DNA of 64,000 nt from a virus, in the IMG/VR virus record IMGVR_UViG_3300005613_000050, positions 1 through 64,000 of that record. One strand, 5' to 3'. Within the stretch, counting starts at the first letter, position 1. Every line of letters begins with the position of its first letter. Shown one piece after another: positions 17,147 through 27,149 of the stretch. Below the pieces are notes generated by a model, which was not told the origin of the DNA, did no database searches, and worked only from the letters and a program-made list of their open reading frames with translations. The translations under genes were made by a program, and so were the position numbers.

Positions 17147-20110
17147 ATGGCAGATACAAAAGTTTCAGCATTAACTGAGTTAGTAACTCTAGCTGATGTA
17201 GATTTATTTTACGCGGTAGATGATCCGAGTGGTAGCCCTTTAAGTAAAAAAATTACTGCATTAAATGTATATAATTACTTAGCCACTAAAGGTTTTGTAA
17301 CTAAAGTTGGTACACCTGTTGATAATCAAATAGGTATTTGGACAGGTGATGGAACACTTGAAGGTGATACTAATTTAACTTTAGATACGACTAAATTTTC
17401 TGTTGGTCTTCCTATTGCTCTTAATACTTCTTATACAGTAACTGGCTCAGAACCTATTGGTGCTATTTATTGGGATACTGATAATGCCACATTTAGTGGT
17501 GTTCTAGAAGGCGGAGTTGTTGGGCAATTTTTTGAAGAAGCCTTCTTCCCTGTACAAAATGATACCGGAGATACTCTTGCAAATGGCACTGTAGCAACCT
17601 ATGCTTCATCTATTGGAAACAGTGGTAATATAAGAATTGAACACACAGTGGCCTCAGCAAGTGAAGAACCTTATTTAACCTTAGGACTTATAACAGAAGA
17701 TATAACAGATGAAGCCACGGGTAAAGTCACAACACGAGGTAAAGTCAGAGGTATACAAACTAATGGTGCGAACTATAGTGAAACTTGGTCAAATGGAGAT
17801 ATACTTTATAAGTCCGGTACAATAGCAGGAGGTCTAACTAATGTTGCCCCAGAAGCACCCATACCTGCGATACCTTTAGCTGTTGTTATTTCTGCTCATG
17901 TGTCTGATGGTACATTATTTGTACGTCCGACATTTCCGGTCGCATTCACAGACCTTACAGACGTTAATGGTACGGCTTTAACGGCAAATGGTCAATTAGC
18001 TGTTTGGGATAATGATAATAGCTATTTTGATTTCACTGAAAATATTAATGATTATGTAAAGAATACAGATACTATTTCTGCTAATTTAATTGAGCTTGAT
18101 GAAATTGGTACAGCGACTTATGATGATGTACAAGATTGGTGTAATGGTACACAATCAGCTGGTATAATTAGTGGTGGCGATATTAGTGATTCAGGCTCTG
18201 GTGAGATTGATATTTCTACTGTTAAAGGTATTGTTAAAACTACAAATAGTGATATTGGAGTTAATAACTTTTTTGATCTTACTGGAGTTACAAATCAGCC
18301 TTTAACAGACAATTCAACAAACTATGTTGCAGTTGATTATAATAGCGGTACGCCACAGTTCGTTATTGGTGTTACTAATACCGCTAATGGTCATACAATA
18401 TTTAACCTAGGTAAAGTTTATCGTGAAGGTACGTCTTTAGATATTATTGACAGCGGTCTGCGTATTTATGATTTCCAGAAACGTATACAACAACACCATG
18501 TTGAAAAGGACACTTTAGAGTTTGTTAGTGGTGCTATTGTTGGCGAAACAGGTACACGTAATATTAGTATCATGGCAGGAATTATGTATGCAGGTATAAA
18601 TCGTATCGCAACAGATTCTATTGATACTTCTAGTACAGATGATTTCGAGTTTTATTATTATAATGGAGCAGCATGGATTGAAAGTGATGAGACCCAGATT
18701 AATAACTCACAATATAATAATATTGCTACTGGGCTTGTTTCATTGACATCAAATCGTTATGGGGTACAGTGGGTTTATAAGGGCACAAATAGTACAACTT
18801 ATGTAGTTTGTGGTCAAGGAGACTATACTCTATCACAGGCACAAGCAGCACAGCCACCTTCATCTTTGCCAAATCATGTAAGTGGTTTCGGTGTATTGAG
18901 AGCGAAAATTATTATCCAAGAAGGGGATTCATCATTCACTGAAATTGAAAGCGTGGAGGATGAGTCTTTTACTGCTTCGACACCAACAAACCATAATGAG
19001 CTAAGCAACTTGGATGGTGGGACCGCAGACGAATATTATCACTTGACGGCTGCTGAGTACGCTGCTCTTGGTAGTTTTAAGCCCTCCGAAATCGTTGCAG
19101 ACAAGACGGATGACTATTCAATCCTCACAACAGACCTCGGTAAAATGCTTACGCTTGGGTATGCTACGGCGGCAGCCAAAACATTCACGCTTCCATCGGT
19201 TGGTGCTACAGAGGACCGTAAGTTTATATGGATCAGGAATAGTAGTCAATATACTCTAACGGTAACAGCTTCTGATTCTGACACATTAGCGTTCCCGTCC
19301 GTCAGCGCACAGTCAATTGATGTTAAACCCAATACTGTATTTATGCTGATATTCGATAACGGCGATTCGTTTTGGGAGTTACATAACAAGACAGGCAATA
19401 AGATTTATCCCTCGCAATCCTCACTATATATGAAGTGTAACAAGTTATTTTCAAAACGTCTCGATCAAGGGATGGCTGATGAGTTACTAGAGCGCCATAT
19501 ACTTAGAGCTATAGGCTCATCATTTAATGTTGAAGACGATGACACTTATGAGCTGTTTGGCGGCGGTGTTTATGATTTTACTGGCGCTGAATACCTAAGA
19601 TCGTCTGCTACGGCTGATCTGTCGGATTTCGATTTCTTCGGTGACATTACAGGCGATTATACTCTATTCTTTCGCGCGAGACATGATAGTTTAAGTTCAG
19701 ATCGTGCGCTATGCGGCCAATATGAAAATTCAAGTAACTTCTGGGATTTGTACGCCGATGCAACTGGTTTTGTGGAACTAAGAATCCGCACAGGAGGGAT
19801 TGCACGCGTACTCCCGCAAACTGCTGCAGGCATTATAACAACTGGGAACTGGTATGATTATGCAATTGTGCGGAAGGCTGGCAATGTAGGTATTTATATT
19901 AACGGGACGCTTTTAGCTCACGATACACAGGCAAGCAATTATACGATTGACGGTGCGTTAAATATCGGTCAAAATGGGAATGGAATGTACTTTGATGGCA
20001 GAATTCAGGAAGTCTACATGGGGAAAAATAACATCTTTGGCGCCGACCCAGACGCGGGACTTACTGACACGATAACCATCCCATCTCAATTTTTGGATTT
20101 AGTCCTGTAG
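17147..20110 (+). CDS. Tail fibre / receptor-binding protein with C-terminal LamG-like domain
   Basis: The 987-aa product starts ADTKVSALTEL...ADVDLFYAVDD, a motif typical of fibre N-termini that dock on the tail. Repeated beta segments fill the middle. Residues about 845-980 form a LamG-like jelly roll (YTLFFRARHDSL, NWYDYAIVRKAGNVGIYING, FDGRIQEVYMG), expected to touch surface glycans. From about 18980 to the end the DNA is GC-richer and uses different codons, suggesting the receptor-binding tip came by recombination. The chaperone-like gene follows. Confidence 0.75.
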   Translation: MADTKVSALTELVTLADVDLFYAVDDPSGSPLSKKITALNVYNYLATKGFVTKVGTPVDNQIGIWTGDGTLEGDTNLTLDTTKFSVGLPIALNTSYTVTGSEPIGAIYWDTDNATFSGVLEGGVVGQFFEEAFFPVQNDTGDTLANGTVATYASSIGNSGNIRIEHTVASASEEPYLTLGLITEDITDEATGKVTTRGKVRGIQTNGANYSETWSNGDILYKSGTIAGGLTNVAPEAPIPAIPLAVVISAHVSDGTLFVRPTFPVAFTDLTDVNGTALTANGQLAVWDNDNSYFDFTENINDYVKNTDTISANLIELDEIGTATYDDVQDWCNGTQSAGIISGGDISDSGSGEIDISTVKGIVKTTNSDIGVNNFFDLTGVTNQPLTDNSTNYVAVDYNSGTPQFVIGVTNTANGHTIFNLGKVYREGTSLDIIDSGLRIYDFQKRIQQHHVEKDTLEFVSGAIVGETGTRNISIMAGIMYAGINRIATDSIDTSSTDDFEFYYYNGAAWIESDETQINNSQYNNIATGLVSLTSNRYGVQWVYKGTNSTTYVVCGQGDYTLSQAQAAQPPSSLPNHVSGFGVLRAKIIIQEGDSSFTEIESVEDESFTASTPTNHNELSNLDGGTADEYYHLTAAEYAALGSFKPSEIVADKTDDYSILTTDLGKMLTLGYATAAAKTFTLPSVGATEDRKFIWIRNSSQYTLTVTASDSDTLAFPSVSAQSIDVKPNTVFMLIFDNGDSFWELHNKTGNKIYPSQSSLYMKCNKLFSKRLDQGMADELLERHILRAIGSSFNVEDDDTYELFGGGVYDFTGAEYLRSSATADLSDFDFFGDITGDYTLFFRARHDSLSSDRALCGQYENSSNFWDLYADATGFVELRIRTGGIARVLPQTAAGIITTGNWYDYAIVRKAGNVGIYINGTLLAHDTQASNYTIDGALNIGQNGNGMYFDGRIQEVYMGKNNIFGADPDAGLTDTITIPSQFLDLVL

Positions 20111-20118
20111 GAGAAATC

Positions 20119-20472
20119 ATGTATTGGAATAAAGAGACGAGAAATGAAGTCGGAGAATATTTTCGTGACGGTAATTGGGGAGTATCGAAGACACCACAAC
20201 GTCCTGAAAACTTCACAACCACCTCACCGCCACAAGAAGCGTTTGAAGGTATACCTTGTGATTGGATATACGGTGAGTGGGTACTAGATGAGAGTGAGCT
20301 CGCTAAAAAAGAACTTGCCGAGCTAGACTCAGAAGGCGAAATGAACCGGACTGTTGAAGAGATTGTGGATGCTCTTGCTATTGCAGCCCCTGAAGTATAT
20401 GCTCTTATATCCGAGTATGGTAAGGCGAAGATTGCCGACCGTAAGGCTAAAAGGGGGAAGATTCATGGCTAA
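20119..20472 (+). CDS. Putative tail fibre accessory protein
   Basis: The 117-aa product begins YWNKETRNEVGEYFRDGNW, with a helical charged C-terminus (EMNRTVEEIVDALAI). Small proteins of this layout right after a fibre gene usually help fold or attach it. It shares base composition with the fibre tip, so the two may have been acquired together. Function inferred from position. Confidence 0.55.
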   Translation: MYWNKETRNEVGEYFRDGNWGVSKTPQRPENFTTTSPPQEAFEGIPCDWIYGEWVLDESELAKKELAELDSEGEMNRTVEEIVDALAIAAPEVYALISEYGKAKIADRKAKRGKIHG

Positions 20473-20563
20473 TAAAGGTACACCAAAAAGAGATGGTAGT
20501 GGTAAAGGGCGTAGAGCAAATAAAGGAAGAGGCGGTTGTACTGTGCCTAGAAAGAGGAGTTAG
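20465..20563 (+). CDS. Tiny basic glycine-rich peptide (32 aa)
   Basis: MANKGTPKRDGSGKGRRANK and on to VPRKRS: lysine-, arginine- and glycine-rich. It overlaps the previous stop by eight bases, with AGGGGGAAG as ribosome site. Similar short basic peptides are common in phage tail regions, of unknown role. Confidence 0.6.
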   Translation: MANKGTPKRDGSGKGRRANKGRGGCTVPRKRS

Positions 20564-20569
20564 TAACTT

Positions 20570-23500
20570 ATGAAGACCGTACCTGCTAATGCACAAACAC
20601 TTTTAGATACTAATACAGGTACAGAACCTTACTCTATTGTTAAGGTAGAGTGGGGTTCAGGTACTATTTATTATGGAGATAAAGATAATGATTCTTTAAA
20701 TGTGTTAGGTAAAATATTAAGTGTCTCTGCTTTATCCAATACAAAAAAGGCTGACAGTTCTGGTAATGTATCTTCTTGTAGCATTGAGTTAGATGATAGT
20801 GATGGGAGTTTAAAGACACTATTAAATACTTTAGAGATTGAGGGTACTGCATGTACGGTCTATCAATATTTTGATGAGTTAGTAACTCTAGACGATGCTG
20901 TTACTCTTCTTACAGGTAAGATTCTTGAAGATATTTCTTGGGACGAAGGACAAAGAACATTTAGTTTTACTATTGAGTCTATACAAGATGATGGTGAAGT
21001 AGGCTATACCATTGAAGAAGGATTTATTGATAATTTAAACCCTGATGTTGTTGGCGATAATATACCTTTATGTTTTGGTTCACCAATTTATGTTCCTGCT
21101 GTTCAATTAAGAAAAATACCGAGAGGAACATTAAAAAATGAGATTACTTATGGTGTACAATCTTTTGCTATTGATGATGGAGATTATTTCCCACAAGATG
21201 AAGAGATCGAGATAGATATAGATCATATTCGTTTTACCGGTAGTTTTAGTGGGGATGTCTTTACCCCAACAAGCTCTAATGATAATCACTATACAAATTT
21301 AACACCTGCAATAAGACCCGCTGAGAGTACAGACTCTGATACTGATTATACTACATTACTTTGGGTTGATGAGGGTATTCAATTAGAGGGACTCTATGTT
21401 ATCGTAAGTAAATATGTCGCTGCGGCTGCTACAACATTTATTATGATTAATAAATGTATTAAACAAGAAGGCACGAAATGTACTTTTATTCAACCTTGGA
21501 TGCCTAATTATACTGTAAGAGATAATGTTAACGCCGTAGTAAATACAACAGAACATAAGTTTAAAATAGAACACTCTGATACCATTTTATATGCAGCAGG
21601 ACGACCAAGAACAGATTGGGCAGAAGAATATATTTATTTTATGGACTATGCAGTAACTAAAGATGCCTATGATGGTAAAATATCTGATGTACGTGTTCTA
21701 AGATATACTAAAACCCTAGAGAGCGATTGGAAACTACCCTCTGGTACTGAAGTTAAATTAGTTAGTAGCTATACAAATCTATTTGCCTGTAATTTAGTTA
21801 ATTCTTTGCAGATATATGAAGTTATGGCTTACCGTGAAGTTGATGGTATAAAGAAATTAGTTTCTGTACCTTCATCTTACTATACTAAAAGCTTAAGTGA
21901 CGTGCAGGGCGGTAAAACATTAACTACAATTGAGTTTGATACGGAACTAAGCTATAGAACCTGTGAGAAATGGGAACCTGACCAGATTTATGTAACATTG
22001 AAAAGCTCTATAGGTAGTAATATATCAGACATTATAAGATGGGTTATTGAAAATAATACTGATCTGTCTGTAGATAACACTTCATTTGCAGATGTTAAAA
22101 CTAAGGTTGCAGATTATCCAGCTAATTTTGCTTTATTTACTACAAAAAATGCTATTGCTTTTTGTGAGGAAGTTGCATGGCAGGCTAGATGTGCTATATT
22201 GGTTAGTAATAATACAGTTTATTTAAAGTATTTAAGTGAAGTCCCTACAGGTGATTTTACTATTGATGAGGATTTAGTTGCCTCTAAGACATTAACTCTT
22301 GGTCACATGGGCATAGACAACTTAAGTACAAGATTAATAGGGTCATGGCGACCTAATTATCTACCTGATACAGAAGATAGAAAAATTACTTATAGCAATA
22401 ATGAAGATGAATATGGTCTTAATGTATCCTCAGCAGATATGTACATATATAATGATGAGGATTTAGCTAAACTATCATTATATTTTTGGGGATATAGAGT
22501 TAGTAACTCATGGCGTACAGCTTCTTTTGATGCGTTCTTACAGGCTCTACCTTTAAATGCTTTTGATACCTTAACACACGATATTGCTATTTTAAGTACA
22601 AACACAATACGCGGGGATATAAACGAAAGTAGCCATAATTCAGATACAAATACAATATCTTTGACTTCTGTTTTAGCTTCTAAAGCTGGTGATGAGACTG
22701 ACGATCAACCTATTGAAGATTTATATTATTGGTATGGTGATCCTGCTTACCCTGTTATAGAATCTGAGAACCCAATAACTGTTGAGGACCAAATAACAGG
22801 ACGCGAAGAAGTTGATTACACTATTGATTGTGAGGACGAGTTATCGGCAGATGAAACAGGTACAGATAGTTTTGGTGATGAAGGTGGAGATGGAGGTGGG
22901 GCTAATAATTTAAGTATTGTTTGGACTAAAACTCCTGGTATTGTAGAGCGTGGAATTAATTTTGATCTTGAGGCTCAAATAATTAATAACCAAAATGTAC
23001 TTCAAAAATTAAATTTTAATACTTTTGTAGCAAGTAACTTAACTGACATTAACGATGTAGATAACTTAGGAGGTATAAACTTTGTTGGTGGTATTTGGAA
23101 TACAAATACAGCTAATATTGTAGGCGGCTCCGGTGTTGATGTAGGTAATACTTTTAATATTGCTGGTGGCGCTAATATTGTAGGCGCATTATCTCCACAG
23201 TTTACAGTAACAGATGAAAGAATATTAGAACTTACCATAACTGGACCTTATAATGTAACAAGAGAATCTGCTTTTAATGTTAGTATAACTAATGGTCCTG
23301 CTTTAGGTGTTTTTGATGTTGACTACAATGGTACAGACCCTCTTGATAAGTTGTTCGATGCTACCGGAGCTGAGGTTACTACTGTTACACTTGATGGGGC
23401 AGGGGCATGGTCAACAGCAGGTTGGTATATTAGTGGAGGTTCAGGTGAGAAATTTGGACGAATAACTTTTGTAGATCAAGCTAAAGTATATAAAGATAGC

Positions 23501-24655
23501 AGTACAGATGTATTTACTGTCGATGGTAATTCAACTTATAACTTAAGTATCGTAGAATATGATAGCACAGTAACACGGGGTGTATCGTTTAATCTTGGGG
23601 TGGAGTTAGTAACTCAAGGTGGCGACCACATTAACGGGAATGGTACAGTTTATTTATATTTACAAGAATCTACAACAGATGGGGATGATATTGACCCCGA
23701 TACAATGACAATGCAAAATGGATGGGCGCACATCGCTACAACTATAGATGGGGGATCAGGCTCCGATACAATAACTATAGTAGCTGAACGAGCTAATACA
23801 AATAGTGATAGTGTTATTGTCACTGTCGATGAACCTTATTTAGTATTTACATCTGTACCTGATCTTGTATATAGAGGTGAGTATTTTGATTTAACAGTAC
23901 AGGCTCAAGATGTAAATGGTAATATTTTAACTGTTAATCCAACGGTAGATTTAAGTATCAATACGGGCGATGTTTCTGATGCTTTTACGCCTTTATCAGT
24001 TAATTTAGTTGATGGTATAGGAGAGGTACCTGCAGGTGAAATAGATGGAGGTAGTGGGGATGATTTGACAACATTATTAGCAGAATGTACTGGCTACAGT
24101 GATGGTATCAGTGATTCTTTTAGTGTATTTGATGATGTAGATAGTTTTGGCATAGTTATTGCTACTTTTAATACACCTTCTATAGCTGTTGATAGCATAA
24201 ATGGGTATGGATGTAAGATAGATAACTATGGAATATCATCTAGATGGTCAAATATTGCTGCTGATACAGGGCGAAGTATTGATCCTCAAGATGAGAGTTG
24301 GGGTACGTCCCCTGTAGGTTATGGATCACCGGCTCAAAAAGTTTATATAAATGGAGTATTAGTACATGATAATACAGATTCTCCACTTGGTACAAACTAT
24401 TCTATCGAATATCAGAAATGGAAATGCCCTTTGATTTATGGTTTAGGCACTCCAGCATTAAAAGCAGGTGATGTTTTAACTTATAAGTTCTTAATCGCTG
24501 AGCCTAGTAATCCAAACTGGAAGACACCAACACTTATGCTATATTTGTATCAACTTCGTAGTACATTATATCCAACATCACCATCAGTTTTACTTGGTTC
24601 AACAAGTATTTTAGGGTCTGCCGGGTGGCAGACTGCGAGTTTCACTATACAGTAA
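20570..24655 (+). CDS. Tail tip / baseplate hub protein with Ig-like repeats
   Basis: The 1361-aa product has an N-terminal half resembling central tail-tip proteins (YSIVKVEWGSGTIYYGD, then FTIESIQDDGEVGYTIEEGF) and a C-terminal half of repeated Ig-like sandwiches (about 780-1250, with TVDGNSTYNLSIVEYDSTV and VDEPYLVFTSVPDLVYRGEY). An acidic GDEGGDGGGANN linker joins them. The ribosome site and start enclose a dispersed palindrome (20557-20569), and further copies lie in frame at 20876, 22497 and 23603. Cell-contact function is inferred. Confidence 0.7.
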   Translation: MKTVPANAQTLLDTNTGTEPYSIVKVEWGSGTIYYGDKDNDSLNVLGKILSVSALSNTKKADSSGNVSSCSIELDDSDGSLKTLLNTLEIEGTACTVYQYFDELVTLDDAVTLLTGKILEDISWDEGQRTFSFTIESIQDDGEVGYTIEEGFIDNLNPDVVGDNIPLCFGSPIYVPAVQLRKIPRGTLKNEITYGVQSFAIDDGDYFPQDEEIEIDIDHIRFTGSFSGDVFTPTSSNDNHYTNLTPAIRPAESTDSDTDYTTLLWVDEGIQLEGLYVIVSKYVAAAATTFIMINKCIKQEGTKCTFIQPWMPNYTVRDNVNAVVNTTEHKFKIEHSDTILYAAGRPRTDWAEEYIYFMDYAVTKDAYDGKISDVRVLRYTKTLESDWKLPSGTEVKLVSSYTNLFACNLVNSLQIYEVMAYREVDGIKKLVSVPSSYYTKSLSDVQGGKTLTTIEFDTELSYRTCEKWEPDQIYVTLKSSIGSNISDIIRWVIENNTDLSVDNTSFADVKTKVADYPANFALFTTKNAIAFCEEVAWQARCAILVSNNTVYLKYLSEVPTGDFTIDEDLVASKTLTLGHMGIDNLSTRLIGSWRPNYLPDTEDRKITYSNNEDEYGLNVSSADMYIYNDEDLAKLSLYFWGYRVSNSWRTASFDAFLQALPLNAFDTLTHDIAILSTNTIRGDINESSHNSDTNTISLTSVLASKAGDETDDQPIEDLYYWYGDPAYPVIESENPITVEDQITGREEVDYTIDCEDELSADETGTDSFGDEGGDGGGANNLSIVWTKTPGIVERGINFDLEAQIINNQNVLQKLNFNTFVASNLTDINDVDNLGGINFVGGIWNTNTANIVGGSGVDVGNTFNIAGGANIVGALSPQFTVTDERILELTITGPYNVTRESAFNVSITNGPALGVFDVDYNGTDPLDKLFDATGAEVTTVTLDGAGAWSTAGWYISGGSGEKFGRITFVDQAKVYKDSSTDVFTVDGNSTYNLSIVEYDSTVTRGVSFNLGVELVTQGGDHINGNGTVYLYLQESTTDGDDIDPDTMTMQNGWAHIATTIDGGSGSDTITIVAERANTNSDSVIVTVDEPYLVFTSVPDLVYRGEYFDLTVQAQDVNGNILTVNPTVDLSINTGDVSDAFTPLSVNLVDGIGEVPAGEIDGGSGDDLTTLLAECTGYSDGISDSFSVFDDVDSFGIVIATFNTPSIAVDSINGYGCKIDNYGISSRWSNIAADTGRSIDPQDESWGTSPVGYGSPAQKVYINGVLVHDNTDSPLGTNYSIEYQKWKCPLIYGLGTPALKAGDVLTYKFLIAEPSNPNWKTPTLMLYLYQLRSTLYPTSPSVLLGSTSILGSAGWQTASFTIQ

Positions 24656-24666
24656 AGGAGAAACAA

Positions 24667-25032
24667 ATGGAAGGTTTTTGGGTTGAAATTTTAGGTTCTA
24701 TTGCTGCTGTTTTAGGTACTATTTTAACTTATTTTACTACTAAAGCTATTAATTATCTTGTTAAGAAAATGAAAGCCACTGATGACCAAAAGAAAGCGTT
24801 TGATGCTCTTGCGGCGGGTATGGCAGAGGCACAAAATAATTTTATTCGTGATGCTAAAAAGGCTTCGGAAGATGGTCGTCTTACTAAAGAAGAGATTAAA
24901 CAAGCAGAGGAAATGGCTCTTGAGCGGGCTAAAGAATTAGCAACTGGTCCTGTTAAAGATATTATTCTTAGTTGGGGTAAACAACAGATTAGTTCCTATA
25001 TTAAGCAGATCTTAAATAAGGAGAAGAAATAA
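24667..25032 (+). CDS. Holin-like membrane protein
   Basis: The 121-aa product has one N-terminal transmembrane helix (ILGSIAAVLGTILTYF) and a long amphipathic alanine- and lysine-rich helix, the layout of the LLH holin superfamily. AAGGAG precedes ATG 24667. It starts a small lysis-like cluster. An alternative is a tail-anchored virion protein, but the spanin-like gene nearby supports lysis. Confidence 0.6.
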   Translation: MEGFWVEILGSIAAVLGTILTYFTTKAINYLVKKMKATDDQKKAFDALAAGMAEAQNNFIRDAKKASEDGRLTKEEIKQAEEMALERAKELATGPVKDIILSWGKQQISSYIKQILNKEKK

Positions 25033-25319
25033 TGGCAGTATTTAAACCAAAGAAGACACCAATAACAAAAGAGCAACGTAAAGAGCTAATTGAAAAGAGC
25101 AATGAAGCGATGAAGAATTTTAAACCCGCTCCAGAACCTAAACCTATTAAATCTGTTATTGAGAAGAAACCAGTAGCACCGAAATTAAAGCCTAAGTTAG
25201 TAACTCAACCAGTACCTAGACCTATCCATTTTGTTAGGCTTGAGCCTCCTAAGTTAGTAACTCAAGATTTACGTGGACGGGGTTCTGTAGAGTATCGTGG
25301 ACGCGAGGATCGAGTATGA
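25032..25319 (+). CDS. Lysine- and proline-rich hypothetical protein
   Basis: The 95-aa product is basic and probably unfolded, with KP-rich segments. Two dispersed palindromes (25194 and 25251) both encode KLVTQ within 57 bases, so part of the protein looks shaped by the DNA motif. Start and stop overlap the neighbours (TAATG and ATGA). Confidence 0.6.
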   Translation: MAVFKPKKTPITKEQRKELIEKSNEAMKNFKPAPEPKPIKSVIEKKPVAPKLKPKLVTQPVPRPIHFVRLEPPKLVTQDLRGRGSVEYRGREDRV

Positions 25320-25477
25320 AATGGCTTATTGAATTATTAAGTAGTATTATACTTGACTTACTTAAGACACCAGCAAAGGAGATTCAAATTGAAAAAGCAG
25401 GTTCAGATATTGATTATAAGCCTGATGGTCTTGTTGATATTGACTGGATGCTCGATAGGTGTGAAGGAAAAAGTTAG
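25316..25477 (+). CDS. Small hypothetical protein overlapping the spanin-like gene
   Basis: A 53-aa frame, MKWLIELLSSIILDLLKTPA and on, with a hydrophobic amphipathic N-terminus and an acidic tail. It couples to the upstream stop by ATGA and contains the start of the lipoprotein gene in another frame, the nested layout typical of i-spanin/o-spanin pairs. It lacks the usual long periplasmic coiled coil, so an Rz role is doubtful. Confidence 0.5.
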   Translation: MKWLIELLSSIILDLLKTPAKEIQIEKAGSDIDYKPDGLVDIDWMLDRCEGKS

Positions 25478-25670
25478 AGTAGTTTATGTCCGGGTATTCA
25501 AAGAACCAGAAGAAACAAAGAAATTTATCCGTATTGCTACAAACAAAAAGGTAGCAGTAACTTTAATATCAGATTCTAAGGAGCCAATATCTACAACAAT
25601 GGATTTAGGGGGTATGATAGTTAGTGATGAACAGCAATTTGCTCAGATACTTAGGGAGGCAAAGAAATGA
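25389..25670 (+). CDS. Spanin-like lipoprotein with TTG start
   Basis: The 93-aa product has a lysine start, a hydrophobic stretch and a lipobox LTGC (MKKQVQILIISLMVLLILTG, then Cys21), so the mature protein should be lipid-anchored. A perfect AAAGGAG sits seven bases before TTG 25389. It is embedded in the 25316 frame. Nested lipoproteins beside a holin are usually outer-membrane spanins, which join the membranes at lysis and imply a Gram-negative host. A unimolecular spanin is excluded by the lack of a C-terminal membrane helix. Confidence 0.6.
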   Translation: MKKQVQILIISLMVLLILTGCSIGVKEKVRVVYVRVFKEPEETKKFIRIATNKKVAVTLISDSKEPISTTMDLGGMIVSDEQQFAQILREAKK

Positions 25671-25924
25671 GTTTCCGCAATATGCCAAATGGTGATCTTG
25701 TTGCGGTCGCTAGGGGGAAGCCACCGGCTCCCCCTAGCGGTTACTACCAAGATAAGAAATATCCATTAGTTTATCACCCAATCTTAGAACCATGTAAACA
25801 TCGACGTTATATTGAGAAAAAGAAAGACTGTTGTAACATATTTATTAAGAGTCTATACTGTGGAGCTAAAGATAAGTTAATAACTCAAGAGGACTGTAAA
25901 TCATGCGAATACCTAGAGAAATAA
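25667..25924 (+). CDS. Cysteine-rich small protein
   Basis: The 85-aa product has seven cysteines (CKHRRY, DCCNIF, YCGAKD, DCKSC), possibly a zinc-binding knuckle. The 5' part contains a GC-rich inverted repeat (25708-25739) encoding RGKPPAPPS. Ends with LITQEDCKSC, where LITQ is a palindrome copy (25874). Overlaps both neighbours. Confidence 0.6.
   Translation: MSFRNMPNGDLVAVARGKPPAPPSGYYQDKKYPLVYHPILEPCKHRRYIEKKKDCCNIFIKSLYCGAKDKLITQEDCKSCEYLEK
25708..25739. repeat. GC-rich inverted repeat inside a gene
   Basis: CGCTAGGGGGA and its exact complement enclose a 10-base loop with an inner GCC/GGC pairing. No T tract. Much more stable than the surrounding AT-rich mRNA and may slow ribosomes or mark an RNA processing site. 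Confidence 0.75.
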
Positions 25925-26397
25925 CTTTATTAGGTAAAGGTCCAAGTCTTGATAATTACGAATATGAGATGTATACAGTTGGTATTAATGAGACTGCTTA
26001 TTTTAAAGACTGCGATGCTGCTATAGCTATAGATTACCCTATATTAAGAAAATATCAAGAATACTTATCAAAAGAAATTTTAGTGTTTAGAAAACATACT
26101 CACATAAGTTATAGTTTCCCAAAAATGTTCTTAGTTGATTATGCTATTCATGCCCCTATAAAAGATTTAAGAGGAGGTACAGCATCAATATTTATTCAAT
26201 TAGCTCATTTTCTCGGTGTTAAAACCATACATTTTTGGGGTTTTGATGCTGTTACTGGTACTGATTCAGGGTATGCAGGTAGTGTTATTGAACATAAAGC
26301 TCAAGGTACAAACACCAATAAATATAAGAGAATAAGTAATGGTATTGTTTCAACTTTAAAGAAGACAAAAATACAGCCAATATGGAGGCACTTATAA
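25903..26397 (+). CDS. DUF115-like protein of the glycan cassette
   Basis: The 164-aa product begins with LLGKGPSLDNYEY, a glycine-rich GxGPSL motif seen in DUF115/MptE-like Rossmann proteins linked to flagellin or surface glycosylation, and ends in a GFDAVTG-type loop. It opens the sugar cassette and shares the motif with the C-terminal half of the protein encoded at 30989 (IIGKGSSLD). Likely a nucleotide-sugar or glycan transfer role. Substrate unknown. Confidence 0.55.
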   Translation: MRIPREITLLGKGPSLDNYEYEMYTVGINETAYFKDCDAAIAIDYPILRKYQEYLSKEILVFRKHTHISYSFPKMFLVDYAIHAPIKDLRGGTASIFIQLAHFLGVKTIHFWGFDAVTGTDSGYAGSVIEHKAQGTNTNKYKRISNGIVSTLKKTKIQPIWRHL

Positions 26398-27149
26398 TGC
26401 TCGGTGTAAGTATAGTTATTGCAACATATAACCGAGATCATTTACTGAAACTCGGATTAGAATCTATAGCCAGACAAGAATATCCAAACTTGGAAGTTAT
26501 TGTCGTTAATGATGGTTTATCTGGTGATGCAGAGAACATAACAAAAGACTACGGATACACATATATTTACACAGGAGAGAGAAACTTAACAAAACCATTT
26601 TGGCGGTCAGCAGGTGTCGCTTTAAATATAGGCGCAACCAGAGCAACTAAAGAAGTTTTGATACTATCTTGCGCTGAGATGTACCACTTACAATATAACA
26701 CTATTGAGTTACTAACTTATCCACTATATAACAATAAGAATCTATTATGTACTCCAAAAGGTAAAGATGATGTTACTGGACAATATCTACATAAATTACT
26801 AAGTACAGGTCACTCCGTACAAGAATTAAATAGATGTAATAAATTAAATACTAAGCTACCTTTCTTAATGGCTATATGGAAAAAATATTTTATTGAGTTA
26901 GGTGGTTATGATTTAGATTTAACTAAAGGTATGTCCTATGATGATGATGATATAGTTGATCGTTTATTACGATATGGGTGTAGTTATGAAAGAACACAAG
27001 CAGAGTGTGTCCATCTTTATCATAGTCGTAGTACACCAACTAAAAGAGACAAAGGTCGATACGAATATAATAAGAACTTATTTGAACAGCGTAAAGGTAT
27101 TTTAATCAGGAATGGAGGAGCATTAAATGAGCAGTTATCTGTCAGCTAA
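26397..27149 (+). CDS. Family 2 glycosyltransferase
   Basis: The 250-aa product shows the GT-A start VSIVIATYNRD, then VIVVNDG, and a YDDDDIVDRL acidic motif near residue 180 for the acceptor side. ATG 26397 was chosen because ATGGAGG upstream acts as ribosome site. It overlaps the previous stop by one base. Probably transfers a sugar from a nucleotide donor in the cytoplasm. Confidence 0.8.
   Translation: MLGVSIVIATYNRDHLLKLGLESIARQEYPNLEVIVVNDGLSGDAENITKDYGYTYIYTGERNLTKPFWRSAGVALNIGATRATKEVLILSCAEMYHLQYNTIELLTYPLYNNKNLLCTPKGKDDVTGQYLHKLLSTGHSVQELNRCNKLNTKLPFLMAIWKKYFIELGGYDLDLTKGMSYDDDDIVDRLLRYGCSYERTQAECVHLYHSRSTPTKRDKGRYEYNKNLFEQRKGILIRNGGALNEQLSVS

Noticed and set aside
25708-25739. GC-rich inverted repeat as a terminator
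   Set aside because: No T tract follows and it lies within an open, coupled gene.
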